The notes: generated from the sequence alone by a model not told the origin. DNA of 64,000 bases from an uncultured Pelagibacteraceae bacterium (GCA_902627735.1 CACOKI010000001.1:101482-165481); one strand, 5' to 3'; numbered from the stretch's first letter, positions 48,510-61,224 are shown. A program made the numbers and translations.

Positions 48510-50332
48510 GCTGCTGCTCCAGCTTTTTCACTTTTTTTTCTTTCATGAGGATCTAGAATAGCTTTTCTCAATCTACAAGACTCTGGCGTAATTTCTAAAG
48601 CTTCATCAGTATTTAACATACTTAATTGTTCAGCAATCGACATTTTTCTTACTGGAGTAAGAACAACATTTTCATCTGTTCCTTGTGTTCTCATATTCGT
48701 TAATTTTTTACCTTTCATAACATTGATAATCATGTCTCCTGGTTTAGGGGCTAACCCGACAATCATACCAGGATAAACAGGATCATTGTGAGTCACAAAC
48801 ATTTCACCTCTTGCCTGCAAATTGAATATTGCGAAAGCAACAGCTTTGCCTTGTTCCATTGAAATTAAAGCGCCGTTTCTTCTTCCTTCCATATCTCCTT
48901 CAAACGGACCATACGTATGAAAAATTCTGTTAATTACCCCGTTACCTTTTGTTAATGTTAGAAATCTACTTGTATATCCCATTAAACCTCTTGTTGGAGC
49001 ATGGAATATAAGCCTTTTTTTATTTTTTCCAGTGTCTTTTAATTCAATTAACTTACCTTTTCTTCTATTCATAGAGTCAATTATTTTTGAAGAGTGTTCT
49101 TCGTCAAGATCCATAGTTATTTCCTCTATAGGCTCAAGCTTGTTTCTATTTTCATCTTTCTTATACAAAACTTTTGGGGGGCTTACTGTCATTTCAAATC
49201 CTTCTCTTCTCATTTGAGTGAGTAAGATTTCTAACATTAGCTCTCCTCGACCGCTTACTACAAAAGAGTCATTGCCACTATTTTCAGAAAATGTAATCCC
49301 AACATTATTTTGAGCCTCTTGTATTAATCTATCTCTTATTTGTGTACTTGTAAGTTTTTTACCTTCAGTTCCAGCTAATGGAGAAGTATTTACAGTAATT
49401 GTAATAGACATAGTGGGAGGGTCAATTGGAGTAGCTTCAATTGGCTCATTAACTTCAAGATCGCATATAGTGTCTGCAACGTTAGCTTTTTCTAATCCAG
49501 CAACAACAACAATATCTCCTGCTTCACCAACTTCAATTGGAACTTTTTTTGTTCCTTCATATCTGAAAATCTTAGTCAACCTACCTTCATCAACTTTTTC
49601 ACCTTTTAAATTAATTGCTTTAATCGTTTGATTGGCTTTAGCTGTTCCTTGAGAAATTTTTCCTACTAAACTTCTTCCTAAAAAACTATCTGCATAGAGA
49701 AGAGTAGAAAGCATAGCAAATGGTTTAGACTTATCTAACTTTTCAGGTTTTACATGATCAATAATTTTATCTAAAAGGGGATTCAAATTTTCTCTAGGGC
49801 CATCAACTTCTTCATCAGCCCATCCGGATCTACCACTTGCGTATAATACAGGAAAATCTAATTGTTCTTCATTTGCATCTAAACTCACGAACAAATCAAA
49901 AGTTTCATCTAAAACTTCATTGGCTCTTTGATCTGATTTATCAAGTTTATTAATTACTACAATTGGTTTTAATCCTTGTTTTAGTGCCTTTGCTAAAACA
50001 AACTTTGTTTGAGGCATTACACCTTCTGCAGAATCGATTAATAATAATGCGCCATCAGCCATACTAAGCACCCTCTCTACCTCAGCAGCAAAATCCCTGT
50101 GTCCTGGTGTATCAATTATATTAATTCTAGAATTTTTCCAATTAATCGAAGCTGGTTTTGCTAAAATTGTTATACCTCTTTCTTTCTCTAATTCTCCAGA
50201 GTCCATTAATCTTTCATCAACAATCTCATTTTCTCGAAATGAACCACTTTGTTTCATTAAATTATCTATCAAAGTAGTTTTACCATGGTCAACATGAGCA
50301 ATAATTGTAATGTTTAAAATATTCTTTGTCAT
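48506..50332 (-). CDS. typA: Translational GTPase TypA/BipA
   Basis: 608 aa; AHVDHGKTTLIDNLMKQSGSFRENE, DTPGHRDFAAEVERVL, NKLDK. Confidence 0.96.
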   Translation of the reverse strand: MTKNILNITIIAHVDHGKTTLIDNLMKQSGSFRENEIVDERLMDSGELEKERGITILAKPASINWKNSRINIIDTPGHRDFAAEVERVLSMADGALLLIDSAEGVMPQTKFVLAKALKQGLKPIVVINKLDKSDQRANEVLDETFDLFVSLDANEEQLDFPVLYASGRSGWADEEVDGPRENLNPLLDKIIDHVKPEKLDKSKPFAMLSTLLYADSFLGRSLVGKISQGTAKANQTIKAINLKGEKVDEGRLTKIFRYEGTKKVPIEVGEAGDIVVVAGLEKANVADTICDLEVNEPIEATPIDPPTMSITITVNTSPLAGTEGKKLTSTQIRDRLIQEAQNNVGITFSENSGNDSFVVSGRGELMLEILLTQMRREGFEMTVSPPKVLYKKDENRNKLEPIEEITMDLDEEHSSKIIDSMNRRKGKLIELKDTGKNKKRLIFHAPTRGLMGYTSRFLTLTKGNGVINRIFHTYGPFEGDMEGRRNGALISMEQGKAVAFAIFNLQARGEMFVTHNDPVYPGMIVGLAPKPGDMIINVMKGKKLTNMRTQGTDENVVLTPVRKMSIAEQLSMLNTDEALEITPESCRLRKAILDPHERKKSEKAGAAA

Positions 50333-50415
50333 TTTGCTGGCTCTTATACATAAATAAATTGTTTTGAAAACTTAAAAAAATCACGTCTAATATGTATAAT
50401 TTGAGTATATCTATA

Positions 50416-50532
50416 CTAATGGAGCTTTTTTTGCTTTTCTTTCTTTATTTTTCTCTTTTCTTTGAGAGTGAATTTTGGTTTTTTTTTCACACTTGAGTCT
50501 TTAAAGGATTTTCCACTATATCTTTTTGACAT
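50416..50532 (-). CDS. Small basic ORF not in the ORF track (38 aa)
   Basis: ATG at 50532; MSKRYSGKSFKDSSVKKKPKFTLKEKRKIKKEKQKKLH*; fills the otherwise long gap upstream of typA. Confidence 0.5.
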   Translation of the reverse strand: MSKRYSGKSFKDSSVKKKPKFTLKEKRKIKKEKQKKLH

Positions 50533-50592
50533 GATTTTTTTTCAATTTGTCTTTATTAATTATACATTTTAAAAATATCAAACTTATAAATT

Positions 50593-52614
50593 ATGAAAAT
50601 TAGATATAGACCAGAAATAGATGGTTTGAGAGCAATTGCAGTTATCTCTGTAATTTTATATCACGCTCAAATTACTATTTTTGATTTTGAAACGTTTAAA
50701 GGTGGATTTATAGGTGTTGACATTTTTTTTGTAATATCTGGATATCTAATTACATCAATTATTTTAAAAGAGCTAATTGCAACAGGCTCTTTTTCATTCA
50801 AACACTTTTATGAGAGAAGAATAAGAAGAATAATACCAGTATTATTATTTGTAATGTTGGCATCTCTTCCATTCGGTTGGATGTTATTATTGACAGATAA
50901 TTTTATAGATTTTTCGAAATCTATACTTTACTCAATTGGATTTAGTTCAAACCTATATTTTTGGTATACTGGTCAAGAATATGCTGCTGAAAGTGGACTT
51001 TTAAAACCATTTCTTCACACATGGTCTTTGTCAGTTGAAGAACAATATTACATTTTATTTCCAATTTTTTTATTAATTATATTTAGATATTTTAGAAAAT
51101 ATCTAATTCATTTTCTAATTTTTGGATTTATTTTAAGTTTATTATTAGCTGATTATGGAAGCAAAAATCATCCATCAATTAATTTCTATTCTTTACCAAC
51201 TAGAGGATGGGAATTATTAGTAGGTTCAATTTTAGCTTATTTTGAAACAATGAGAAATCAAAGCAGTGATAATAAAAAAATGATTATGATTATGCCAGGC
51301 CTAGGCATGATATTAATTTTACATTCAATAATTTTTTTTCATGATCAAATGTTTCATCCATCATTTTATACACTATCTCCAATTCTTGGAGTAAGCTTTA
51401 TTATCTGGTTTGCAAGAAAAGAAGAATTAATTACAAAAATTCTTTCAACAAAATTTTTTGTAAAGATTGGGCTCATTTCTTATTCTTTATATATATGGCA
51501 CTATCCAGTTTTTGCTTTTGATAGAATATCTGAATTTAGCAAAGATAATATCTTTAGAGAACTATCACTTGGAATGATTATTTTTATCTTATCATTTTTT
51601 ACTTATTATTTTATTGAACAACCATTTAGAAATAAGATAAATAGATTTAAATCTATACTAAAAATTCTTGGATCTTCTATTTTTTTATTAATCATTTTAA
51701 ATTTTTTAATAATTACTAATAATGGGTATAAAGAGAGACTACCACAAATTTTACAAAATAATACTAACGAGAAACTTTTTAGATTATTAAAAAAAAATAA
51801 GTCGGGAATTTGTCAGCCAAATACTAGCGACTGTAAATTTAACACATCATCCAAAAATAAAGTTTATATAATTGGAGACAGCCACATGGAAGTATTAGCT
51901 TTTGATTTAAATGGTAGGTTGGTGAAAAGAGGTTATCAGTTTATTAATCCTAAATATTACTGTGTTTATTTGCCGGGATTTAATAGACTCCATTTTAAAA
52001 CAAAAAAGAAAGTTGAAGATTGTGATAGTCAATATCATGAAAAGTTAAAACAGAATTTGTTACAAGATACTAGTTCAATAATTATTATTGGTGGAAGATT
52101 TCCGCATTATTTGACAGGCTCTTATTTTGATAATCAAGAGGGTGGTATAGAAACTGGACAAGATAATCCATATGTTTCAGACTCAAAATATAAAAGCATC
52201 AAAGATTCTATAAGAAATGAGGTATCAGAATTATCAAAACTTCATAAAATAATTTTAATTTATCCTGTTCCAGAAGTTGGCTGGCATGTAAATAAAAAAA
52301 TTATATCACAATGGGTTAAAAATAAATTTTCAAAAAACTTTGATTTAGAATATATTACAACTTCATACAAAGTTTATAAGGAAAGAACTAAATCTTCATT
52401 TGAACTATTAGACTCTATACAGGGTGATAATGTGTATAGAGTGTATCCACACAAATTATTCTGCGATAATCTAATTAAAACTAGATGTATGACTCATAAT
52501 GACGAAATGATTTATTATAGAGATGATGATCATTTATCTTTAGAAGGTGCCAAAATGGTTAATAATTTAATAATAAAAGAAATTATAAAAATTGAAAAAA
52601 AAATAGGTAAATAA
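50593..52614 (+). CDS. Acyltransferase 3 family (OafA/YrhL-like) with C-terminal SGNH domain
   Basis: YRPEIDGLRAIAVISVILYHA, GVDIFFVISGYLIT, WSLSVEEQYYILFP; C-terminal YIIGDSHMEVLA and DDDHLSLEGAKMV. Confidence 0.93.
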   Translation: MKIRYRPEIDGLRAIAVISVILYHAQITIFDFETFKGGFIGVDIFFVISGYLITSIILKELIATGSFSFKHFYERRIRRIIPVLLFVMLASLPFGWMLLLTDNFIDFSKSILYSIGFSSNLYFWYTGQEYAAESGLLKPFLHTWSLSVEEQYYILFPIFLLIIFRYFRKYLIHFLIFGFILSLLLADYGSKNHPSINFYSLPTRGWELLVGSILAYFETMRNQSSDNKKMIMIMPGLGMILILHSIIFFHDQMFHPSFYTLSPILGVSFIIWFARKEELITKILSTKFFVKIGLISYSLYIWHYPVFAFDRISEFSKDNIFRELSLGMIIFILSFFTYYFIEQPFRNKINRFKSILKILGSSIFLLIILNFLIITNNGYKERLPQILQNNTNEKLFRLLKKNKSGICQPNTSDCKFNTSSKNKVYIIGDSHMEVLAFDLNGRLVKRGYQFINPKYYCVYLPGFNRLHFKTKKKVEDCDSQYHEKLKQNLLQDTSSIIIIGGRFPHYLTGSYFDNQEGGIETGQDNPYVSDSKYKSIKDSIRNEVSELSKLHKIILIYPVPEVGWHVNKKIISQWVKNKFSKNFDLEYITTSYKVYKERTKSSFELLDSIQGDNVYRVYPHKLFCDNLIKTRCMTHNDEMIYYRDDDHLSLEGAKMVNNLIIKEIIKIEKKIGK

Positions 52615-52615
52615 A

Positions 52616-52643
52616 AACCCTCGAAACTTTCGTTCCGAGGGTT
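52616..52643. terminator. Stem-loop terminator between convergent genes
   Basis: AACCCTCG (52616-52623) / CGAGGGTT (52636-52643). Confidence 0.75.
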
Positions 52644-52693
52644 CTAATTTTGTTTAGTGTATGTATTTAGAGCCTTCTCTAAATGGAAACGTA

Positions 52694-54669
<1,976 letters not shown>

Positions 54670-54693
54670 AAATTCTCCTTTATAAATATGAAC

Positions 54694-54724
54694 TTCATAT
54701 AGAGATTGGTCTAACTATTTCAAG
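54694..54724 (-). promoter_or_regulatory. RpoH-like heat-shock promoter for groESL
   Basis: Minus strand CTTGAAA (54724-54718), 14 nt, TCTATATGAA (54703-54694); same spacing as the hsp20 promoter. Confidence 0.5.
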
Positions 54725-54791
54725 ATAAAGATTAAAATAAGTTAAACAAAAAACTAAAGGAATTTAGGGGTTTTTTGGTTTATAGATTGTT

Positions 54792-55613
54792 TTGATGACA
54801 AAAAATTTAGATAAAGATGGATTAAGTTCGATCGCAAACAATTATCAGTTATTTTATATTGACTTATGGGGGGTTGTTCATAACGGCATTAAATTACATA
54901 ATGAGGCTATTAACGCTTTAAAACAAATTTCTAATATCAATAAAGATTATGTTCTTTTAACAAATGCACCTAGACCTAATGAGGCTGTTAAAAATTTTTT
55001 AGAAAAAATGGGCATGGAAAAAGAGATTAGAGATCATGTTTTTACATCTGGTGAAGCAGCATTAAACTATTTGAAAAAAAACTTTTTAAATCAAAAATTT
55101 TTTCATGTTGGACCAGAAAGAGATTTTGATTTATTAAAAGATTTTGAAAAAAATAAATCATCAGATATTGATAAAAGTGAGTATATTTTATGTACAGGGT
55201 TATTTGATAATCATGATGATGACTTAATATTTTATAAAAATTTATTTGAAAAAAATTTAAATAAAAAAATGATTTGTACTAATCCTGATTTAATTGTTGA
55301 TAGAGGAACAATAAGAGAATTATGTGCAGGATCAGTTGCAATGGTTTTTGAGAAGATGGGTGGAAAAGTAATATATTTTGGAAAACCTTACCCTGAGGTA
55401 TATAACCAATCGATAAATAATAAGAATAAAAAAATACTTTCGATAGGTGATAACTTTAATACCGATATTAAAGGTGCTAATTTATTAAATTATGACTCTT
55501 TAATAATTTCAAATGGTATTCATAAAAACGAAATAAACAAAAACGGAATTGAAAAAACCGCAAAGTCATATGAAACTATTTGTAACTTTATTCAATCAGA
55601 GCTAAAATGGTAA
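54792..55613 (+). CDS. HAD superfamily class IIA hydrolase
   Basis: YIDLWGVVHNGIKLHNEAINAL, LLTNAPRP, GKPYPEVYN, SIGDNFNTDIKGANL. Confidence 0.88.
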   Translation: MMTKNLDKDGLSSIANNYQLFYIDLWGVVHNGIKLHNEAINALKQISNINKDYVLLTNAPRPNEAVKNFLEKMGMEKEIRDHVFTSGEAALNYLKKNFLNQKFFHVGPERDFDLLKDFEKNKSSDIDKSEYILCTGLFDNHDDDLIFYKNLFEKNLNKKMICTNPDLIVDRGTIRELCAGSVAMVFEKMGGKVIYFGKPYPEVYNQSINNKNKKILSIGDNFNTDIKGANLLNYDSLIISNGIHKNEINKNGIEKTAKSYETICNFIQSELKW

Positions 55614-56533
55614 AATCAATAAAAATATATAAAAATTTTAATATTATAAAACAACATAAAAGATCAATAATATTAATTGGTAATTTTGACGGTCTACATT
55701 TAGGTCATCAAAAATTATTTAAATTAGCAAAAAATTTTAAAAAAAAATACTCTTTAAACATTGGTGTATTAACATTTGAGCCAATGCCAAAAATGTTTTT
55801 CAACAATGACCTAAGTAATTTTAGAATTTCAAATCAAAGACAAAAAAAAAATTTATTAAAAAAACATGATGTAGATTTTGTTATAATAAAAAAATTTAAT
55901 AAAAAATTTTCAAAAATTAAATCTACAAACTTTATTAAGAATATTCTTGTTTCAAAATTACAAGCAAAATTTATCTTTGTGAGTAATAATTTCAGATTTG
56001 GGAATAGAAGAGAGGGAGATGTAAAACAATTAATTAAGTATGAAAAAATATTTAATTATAAAATAGTTAAACCCAAACCGTTATCTAAAAATAAAAAAAT
56101 TATATCATCCTCATTAATTCGGAACTTATTAATGAAAGGTAAAATTAAGAAAGCCAATGGATTTTTAAACAGGGAGTGGTCGATAGAAGGAATGGTAAAA
56201 AAAGGAAGACAACTTGGAAAAAAAATTGGATTTCCAACTGCTAATATTGATATCAAAGATTATATTATAGCAAAAACTGGAGTTTATGCAGTTAAAGTAA
56301 AAAAATATGGTACTAATAAATTTATTAGAGGAATAGCAAATTTAGGATATCGGCCAACTTTTAATCAAAAAAAAATATTATTAGAAGTTCATCTGTTTAA
56401 TTTTTCAAAAAATTTATATAATAAGTATTTGACGGTTAATTTTTTAAAATTTATTAGAAAAGAAAAAAAATTCAAAAATGTAAGTGAATTAAAAAAACAA
56501 ATTAAAATAGATATATCTAAAGCTAAAAAATAA
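55607..56533 (+). CDS. ribF: Bifunctional riboflavin kinase/FAD synthetase
   Basis: LIGNFDGLHLGHQKLF, SSSLIRNLLMKGKI, GRQLGKKIGFPTANI. Confidence 0.94.
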   Translation: MVKSIKIYKNFNIIKQHKRSIILIGNFDGLHLGHQKLFKLAKNFKKKYSLNIGVLTFEPMPKMFFNNDLSNFRISNQRQKKNLLKKHDVDFVIIKKFNKKFSKIKSTNFIKNILVSKLQAKFIFVSNNFRFGNRREGDVKQLIKYEKIFNYKIVKPKPLSKNKKIISSSLIRNLLMKGKIKKANGFLNREWSIEGMVKKGRQLGKKIGFPTANIDIKDYIIAKTGVYAVKVKKYGTNKFIRGIANLGYRPTFNQKKILLEVHLFNFSKNLYNKYLTVNFLKFIRKEKKFKNVSELKKQIKIDISKAKK

Positions 56534-56535
56534 TA

Positions 56536-59253
56536 ATGAGCAAATTTCAAATTAATTTACCCAAAACATCTTTTTCAATGAGGGCAAACTTGCCTTCAAA
56601 AGAGCCGGAGTTTTTAAAATTCTGGGAAAAAATAAATTTATATAAAGAGTTAAGAAACTCTAGAAAAGGTAAAGAAAAATTTGTTTTACATGATGGCCCT
56701 CCTTACGCGAATGGAAATATACATATGGGAACAGCGCTTAATAAAATCTTAAAAGATATAATTGTGAAATTTCATCAAATGGATGGTAAAGACTCAGTAT
56801 ACGTCCCAGGTTGGGATTGTCATGGTTTACCAATAGAGTGGAAAATTGAAGAACAATATAAAAAAAATAAAAAAAATAAAAATGAAGTCCCTGTGATTGA
56901 ATTCAGAAAAGAGTGTAGAGTTTTTGCTGAAAAATGGATCGAGATCCATAAAGATCAATTTAAAAGATTAGGTGTAGTAGGAGATTGGGAAAATTACTAT
57001 TCAACAATGAGTTATGATGCTGAAGCTCAAATTGTAAGAGAGCTAGGAAAGTTTTTAAAAGAAGGAAGTTTGTATAGAGGTTTTAAACCAGTACTATGGT
57101 CAACTGTAGAAAAAACAGCGCTGGCAGATGCTGAAGTAGAATATCAGGATCACAAATCAGATACTATTTATGCATCATTTCCAGTAAAAAAATCTAAAGT
57201 AAGTGAAATCAATGATAGTGAAATAGTTATTTGGACAACTACGCCATGGACAATACCTGCTAACAAAGCTTTAGCTTATAATGAAAGCTTAAGTTACTTA
57301 TTAGTAAAAATATTTGATGAAGGAGATTATAAAAATAAAAAAATTGTTATAGCAGAGGCATTATTGGAGTCAGTAATTAAAGAGTGCCATGTTGAAAAGT
57401 ATGAAGTTTTAAAAAATTTCAAAGGAAAAGAACTGAAAGATACAATTTGTAGACATCCTTTTTTTGATTTAGGTTTCGATTATGATATCCCTCTTTTAGA
57501 GGCACGTTTTGTTACTACTGAACAAGGAACTGGTATAGTTCATTGTGCCCCAAGTCACGGACCTGATGATTTCAACCTTTGCTTAAATAACGGAATCAAG
57601 GCAATAGAAACAGTTGATGGAGATGGAAAGTATACTAATAACGTGATGTTGTTTGAGGGAATTCATATTTTTAAAGCCAATCCTATAGTGATTGAAAAAT
57701 TAAAAGAGCAAAAAAAATTATTATCTAGTGGTGAGCTTGTCCATTCTTATCCTCATTCTTGGAGATCAAAAGCTCCATTAGTTCATAGAGCTACACCGCA
57801 GTGGTTTATTTCAATGGAAAGTCACAAACTAAGAGAGAAAGCTCTAAAAGCTATAGATGAGACAACTTTCTATCCTAATAAAGGCAAAGAAAGATTAAAG
57901 TCAATGATTGAAACAAGACCAGATTGGTGTGTATCTAGACAAAGAGTTTGGGGCGTTCCTTTACCAATTTTTGTAAATAAAAAAAATAATGAAATTTTAG
58001 TAGATGACGAAGTGTTTGAAAATATTGCTAAAATTTATGAGAAAGAAGGTTCAGATTGTTGGTTTTCTGATAATCCTCAGAAGTTTCTTGGAAGCAAATA
58101 TAAAGCAGATGACTTTGAAAAACTACAAGATATTGTTGAAGTTTGGTTTGATAGTGGTTCGACTCATTCGTTTGTACTAGAAAAAAGAGAAGATTTGAAA
58201 TGGCCAGCATCAATGTATCTTGAAGGATCTGATCAACATAGAGGTTGGTTTCATTCATCTTTATTAGAGTCATGTGGAACCAGGGGGAAAGCTCCATTTG
58301 AGTCAATTCTGTCCCATGGATTTGTTGTTGATGGTAAAGGGCTAAAAATGTCAAAATCTTTAGGTAACGTGATTGCCCCAGAGGATATTTTAAAAAAATA
58401 TGGAGCTGATATTCTAAGAATATGGGTTGCGTCTTCAAATTATGCAGAGGATTTAAGAATAGACTACTCAATTTTGGACCAACATTCTGAATCTTATAGA
58501 AAAATAAGAAATACTTTTAGATATTTACTTGGAAATTTGAATGATAACTTTGATGAAATTGATTTAAAAAGTATTGATGTAAAAAATTTACCTGAATTAG
58601 AACAATTTATGCTTCATAAGATTTATTCTTTAAATCTTAATTTTCATAAATATTTTAAAAATTACGATTTTCATAATTTGTATAAGGAATTATTAAATTT
58701 TTGTACAGTTGATTTATCATCTTTTTATTTTGATATAAGAAAAGACACTTTGTATTGTGACGAGGTTAGTTCAGAAAAAAGAAAAGCCTGTATTATCATA
58801 TTAAATATTATTCTTAATTTACTGATAAGATGGTTTGCTCCTATCTTATCATTTACCACTGAAGAAATTTATCAACTAATTTTTAAAGATAATAAAAGCG
58901 TTCATTTAAAAAATTTTTTGATAATTCCAGAAAATTTTAAAAATGAAGACCTAAACACAAAATGGATTGAATTAATAAGTATAAGGAATATCTGTAATAT
59001 TAGTATCGAAGAAAAAAGAGCTAGCAAAGAAATTGGTTCAAGTCTTGAAGCAGATCTTGATATTAAACTTGATAGTAAACTAAAAAATATAACTGAAAAC
59101 ATAGATTTTTCAGAATTATGTATAACTTCAAAGGCAATAGTTTCTTACAATAATAAGACCAGTACAACAGTAATAACTAAAAAGGCAAAGGGAAAAAAAT
59201 GTCCCGTATGTTGGAAAATAAACTTAGAACCATGTTCTAGGCACAGTAAATGA
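56536..59253 (+). CDS. ileS: Isoleucyl-tRNA synthetase
   Basis: 905 aa; HDGPPYANGNIHMGTALNKILKD, KMSKSLGNVI, C-terminal Zn motif CPVCWKINLEPCSRH. Confidence 0.97.
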   Translation: MSKFQINLPKTSFSMRANLPSKEPEFLKFWEKINLYKELRNSRKGKEKFVLHDGPPYANGNIHMGTALNKILKDIIVKFHQMDGKDSVYVPGWDCHGLPIEWKIEEQYKKNKKNKNEVPVIEFRKECRVFAEKWIEIHKDQFKRLGVVGDWENYYSTMSYDAEAQIVRELGKFLKEGSLYRGFKPVLWSTVEKTALADAEVEYQDHKSDTIYASFPVKKSKVSEINDSEIVIWTTTPWTIPANKALAYNESLSYLLVKIFDEGDYKNKKIVIAEALLESVIKECHVEKYEVLKNFKGKELKDTICRHPFFDLGFDYDIPLLEARFVTTEQGTGIVHCAPSHGPDDFNLCLNNGIKAIETVDGDGKYTNNVMLFEGIHIFKANPIVIEKLKEQKKLLSSGELVHSYPHSWRSKAPLVHRATPQWFISMESHKLREKALKAIDETTFYPNKGKERLKSMIETRPDWCVSRQRVWGVPLPIFVNKKNNEILVDDEVFENIAKIYEKEGSDCWFSDNPQKFLGSKYKADDFEKLQDIVEVWFDSGSTHSFVLEKREDLKWPASMYLEGSDQHRGWFHSSLLESCGTRGKAPFESILSHGFVVDGKGLKMSKSLGNVIAPEDILKKYGADILRIWVASSNYAEDLRIDYSILDQHSESYRKIRNTFRYLLGNLNDNFDEIDLKSIDVKNLPELEQFMLHKIYSLNLNFHKYFKNYDFHNLYKELLNFCTVDLSSFYFDIRKDTLYCDEVSSEKRKACIIILNIILNLLIRWFAPILSFTTEEIYQLIFKDNKSVHLKNFLIIPENFKNEDLNTKWIELISIRNICNISIEEKRASKEIGSSLEADLDIKLDSKLKNITENIDFSELCITSKAIVSYNNKTSTTVITKKAKGKKCPVCWKINLEPCSRHSK

Positions 59254-59741
59254 TCACAAAGTATTTATCAAAAAATTTTTATATAAGTTTATTTGTAGTA
59301 ATTTTTATATTCATTTTAGATAGAATTTCAAAAATTTATGTTATCAATTTGGATGAAAAATTAATTGAATCTGATTTATTTAATTCAACTTTTTTGAATA
59401 TAACTTTGATATGGAATAGTGGAATTGCATTCGGACTTTTTTCACTAAATGAAAGTTTTTATTATGATTTAATAACTTTATTAATTATTATAATAATATT
59501 GATTTTATTAATCATGGTATCAAAGGCAGAAAAATTTCAAAAATATTCTTATCTAATAATAGTCGGAGGTGGTTTGGGAAATTTATTTGATAGGATATTT
59601 TACAAAGCCGTTCCTGACTTCATAGATATACATTACAATGGATTTCATTGGTTTATTTTCAATATTGCAGATATATTTATAACAATCGGCATTATTTGCC
59701 TTATTTATGATGAAGTTTTTTTACAAAAAAGAAATATATGA
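59250..59741 (+). CDS. lspA: Lipoprotein signal peptidase
   Basis: NSGIAFGLF, GGGLGNLFDRIFYKAVPDFIDIH, FNIADIFITIG. Confidence 0.95.
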   Translation: MITKYLSKNFYISLFVVIFIFILDRISKIYVINLDEKLIESDLFNSTFLNITLIWNSGIAFGLFSLNESFYYDLITLLIIIIILILLIMVSKAEKFQKYSYLIIVGGGLGNLFDRIFYKAVPDFIDIHYNGFHWFIFNIADIFITIGIICLIYDEVFLQKRNI

Positions 59742-60067
59742 AAAATATATATAAACTTATTTTTGTAATCATATTCGCATTTAATTTTCTTAATGGTTGC
59801 CAGACTTTAAAAGACGGCCTTGAGGGAAATAAAAAATCTAAAAATGCTGAAGAATTTTTGATAGATAAAAAAAATGCTTTAACTTTACCACCAGATTTTT
59901 CTAAACTTCCCACACCTGAGGCAGAAAAAAAAACTGAAATAAATGAAAGTGATTTTGATATTGAAAATATTTTACAAGTAAATTCAGAAAATCAAAATTA
60001 TGAGGGAAATTCCAAATCAAATAATTCGTTGGAGGAATCAATCTTAGAAAAAATAAAACAAGATTAA
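59738..60067 (+). CDS. DUF3035/BamF-like lipoprotein
   Basis: Lipobox FLNGCQT; AEEFLIDKKNALTLPPDFSKLPTP resembles the DUF3035 core. Confidence 0.65.
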   Translation: MKNIYKLIFVIIFAFNFLNGCQTLKDGLEGNKKSKNAEEFLIDKKNALTLPPDFSKLPTPEAEKKTEINESDFDIENILQVNSENQNYEGNSKSNNSLEESILEKIKQD

Positions 60068-61224
60068 TGCTAACAAAATCAATAGAACTAAAAAATTTTA
60101 ATTATAAAAAAAATAATAAAAATATCTTTAATAAATTAAAACTTATTTTAAATAATAAAAGTGAAACTATAAGATCTTTATCAAAAGATTATAAAGATAA
60201 TTACAATAATAAAAAATTAAGCCAAATAACAAGAAATAAAGATATAAGATTAATTGGAATGGGCGGATCTATTTTAGGTTCAAAAGCAATATTTAATTTT
60301 TTAAAAGAAAAAAGCAAAAAGAATTTTGTATTTGTAGATAATTTAATTTCAAAAAAAAAAAAATATAAAAATAATCAAATAAATTTAATCATATCTAAGT
60401 CAGGAAATACTCTTGAAACAATTACAAATGTGAATTTATTAATAAAAAAAAATGATAAAAATATCTTCATAACAGAAAAAAAACCTAGTTATTTATATAA
60501 TCTTGCAAAAAAATTAAAGTCAGAGGTGATAGAGCATAATAATTTTATTGGCGGAAGGTTTTCAGTTTTATCTGAAGTAGGCATGCTGCCTGCAGAATTG
60601 ATGGGTTTAAGTCCAAAAAAATTTAGACAATTTGATAATTTAGTAAAAAGTAAAAAATTTATAAATCAATTGGTGTGTGGTACAGGGGCAATATTACATT
60701 TACATAATAAAAAAAAATTTAATTCAATTATTTTGAATTACGACGAAAAATCTCATTATCTTTTCGAGTGGTATCAGCAATTAATTGCTGAAAGTTTGGG
60801 TAAGAAAGGCAAGGGTATGCTCCCAATTATATCTGAAATGCCCAAAGACAATCATAGCATGATGCAGTTATATCTAGATGGGTTTAAAAATAATTTTTTT
60901 ACTTTTTTTAGTTGTAATGAAAAAAACTCTGATAAATTAAATAGTAAAATACTTTTACCAAGTCATAAACATCTAAAATTTTACTCATCTAACAAAATAA
61001 TATTGAAACAAAAAAAAGCCACAGAAATAGTCTTTTTTAAAAAAAATATTCCGTTTAGAAGTTTTGAAATTAACAGAAGAGATGAAAAGACTTTGGGAGA
61101 ATTATTCTGCTACTTTATATTAGAAACGATCCTTTTAGGAAGAGCAATGAACGTAAATCCGTTTGATCAACCATCTGTAGAATTGATAAAACAAGAGACT
61201 AAAAAACAGTTTAGTTCAAGATAG
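60067..61224 (+). CDS. pgi: Glucose-6-phosphate isomerase, short form
   Basis: 385 aa; LIGMGGSILGSKAIFNFL, SKSGNTLET, FIGGRFSVLSEVGMLP, MPKDNHSMMQLYLDG. Confidence 0.88.
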   Translation: MLTKSIELKNFNYKKNNKNIFNKLKLILNNKSETIRSLSKDYKDNYNNKKLSQITRNKDIRLIGMGGSILGSKAIFNFLKEKSKKNFVFVDNLISKKKKYKNNQINLIISKSGNTLETITNVNLLIKKNDKNIFITEKKPSYLYNLAKKLKSEVIEHNNFIGGRFSVLSEVGMLPAELMGLSPKKFRQFDNLVKSKKFINQLVCGTGAILHLHNKKKFNSIILNYDEKSHYLFEWYQQLIAESLGKKGKGMLPIISEMPKDNHSMMQLYLDGFKNNFFTFFSCNEKNSDKLNSKILLPSHKHLKFYSSNKIILKQKKATEIVFFKKNIPFRSFEINRRDEKTLGELFCYFILETILLGRAMNVNPFDQPSVELIKQETKKQFSSR

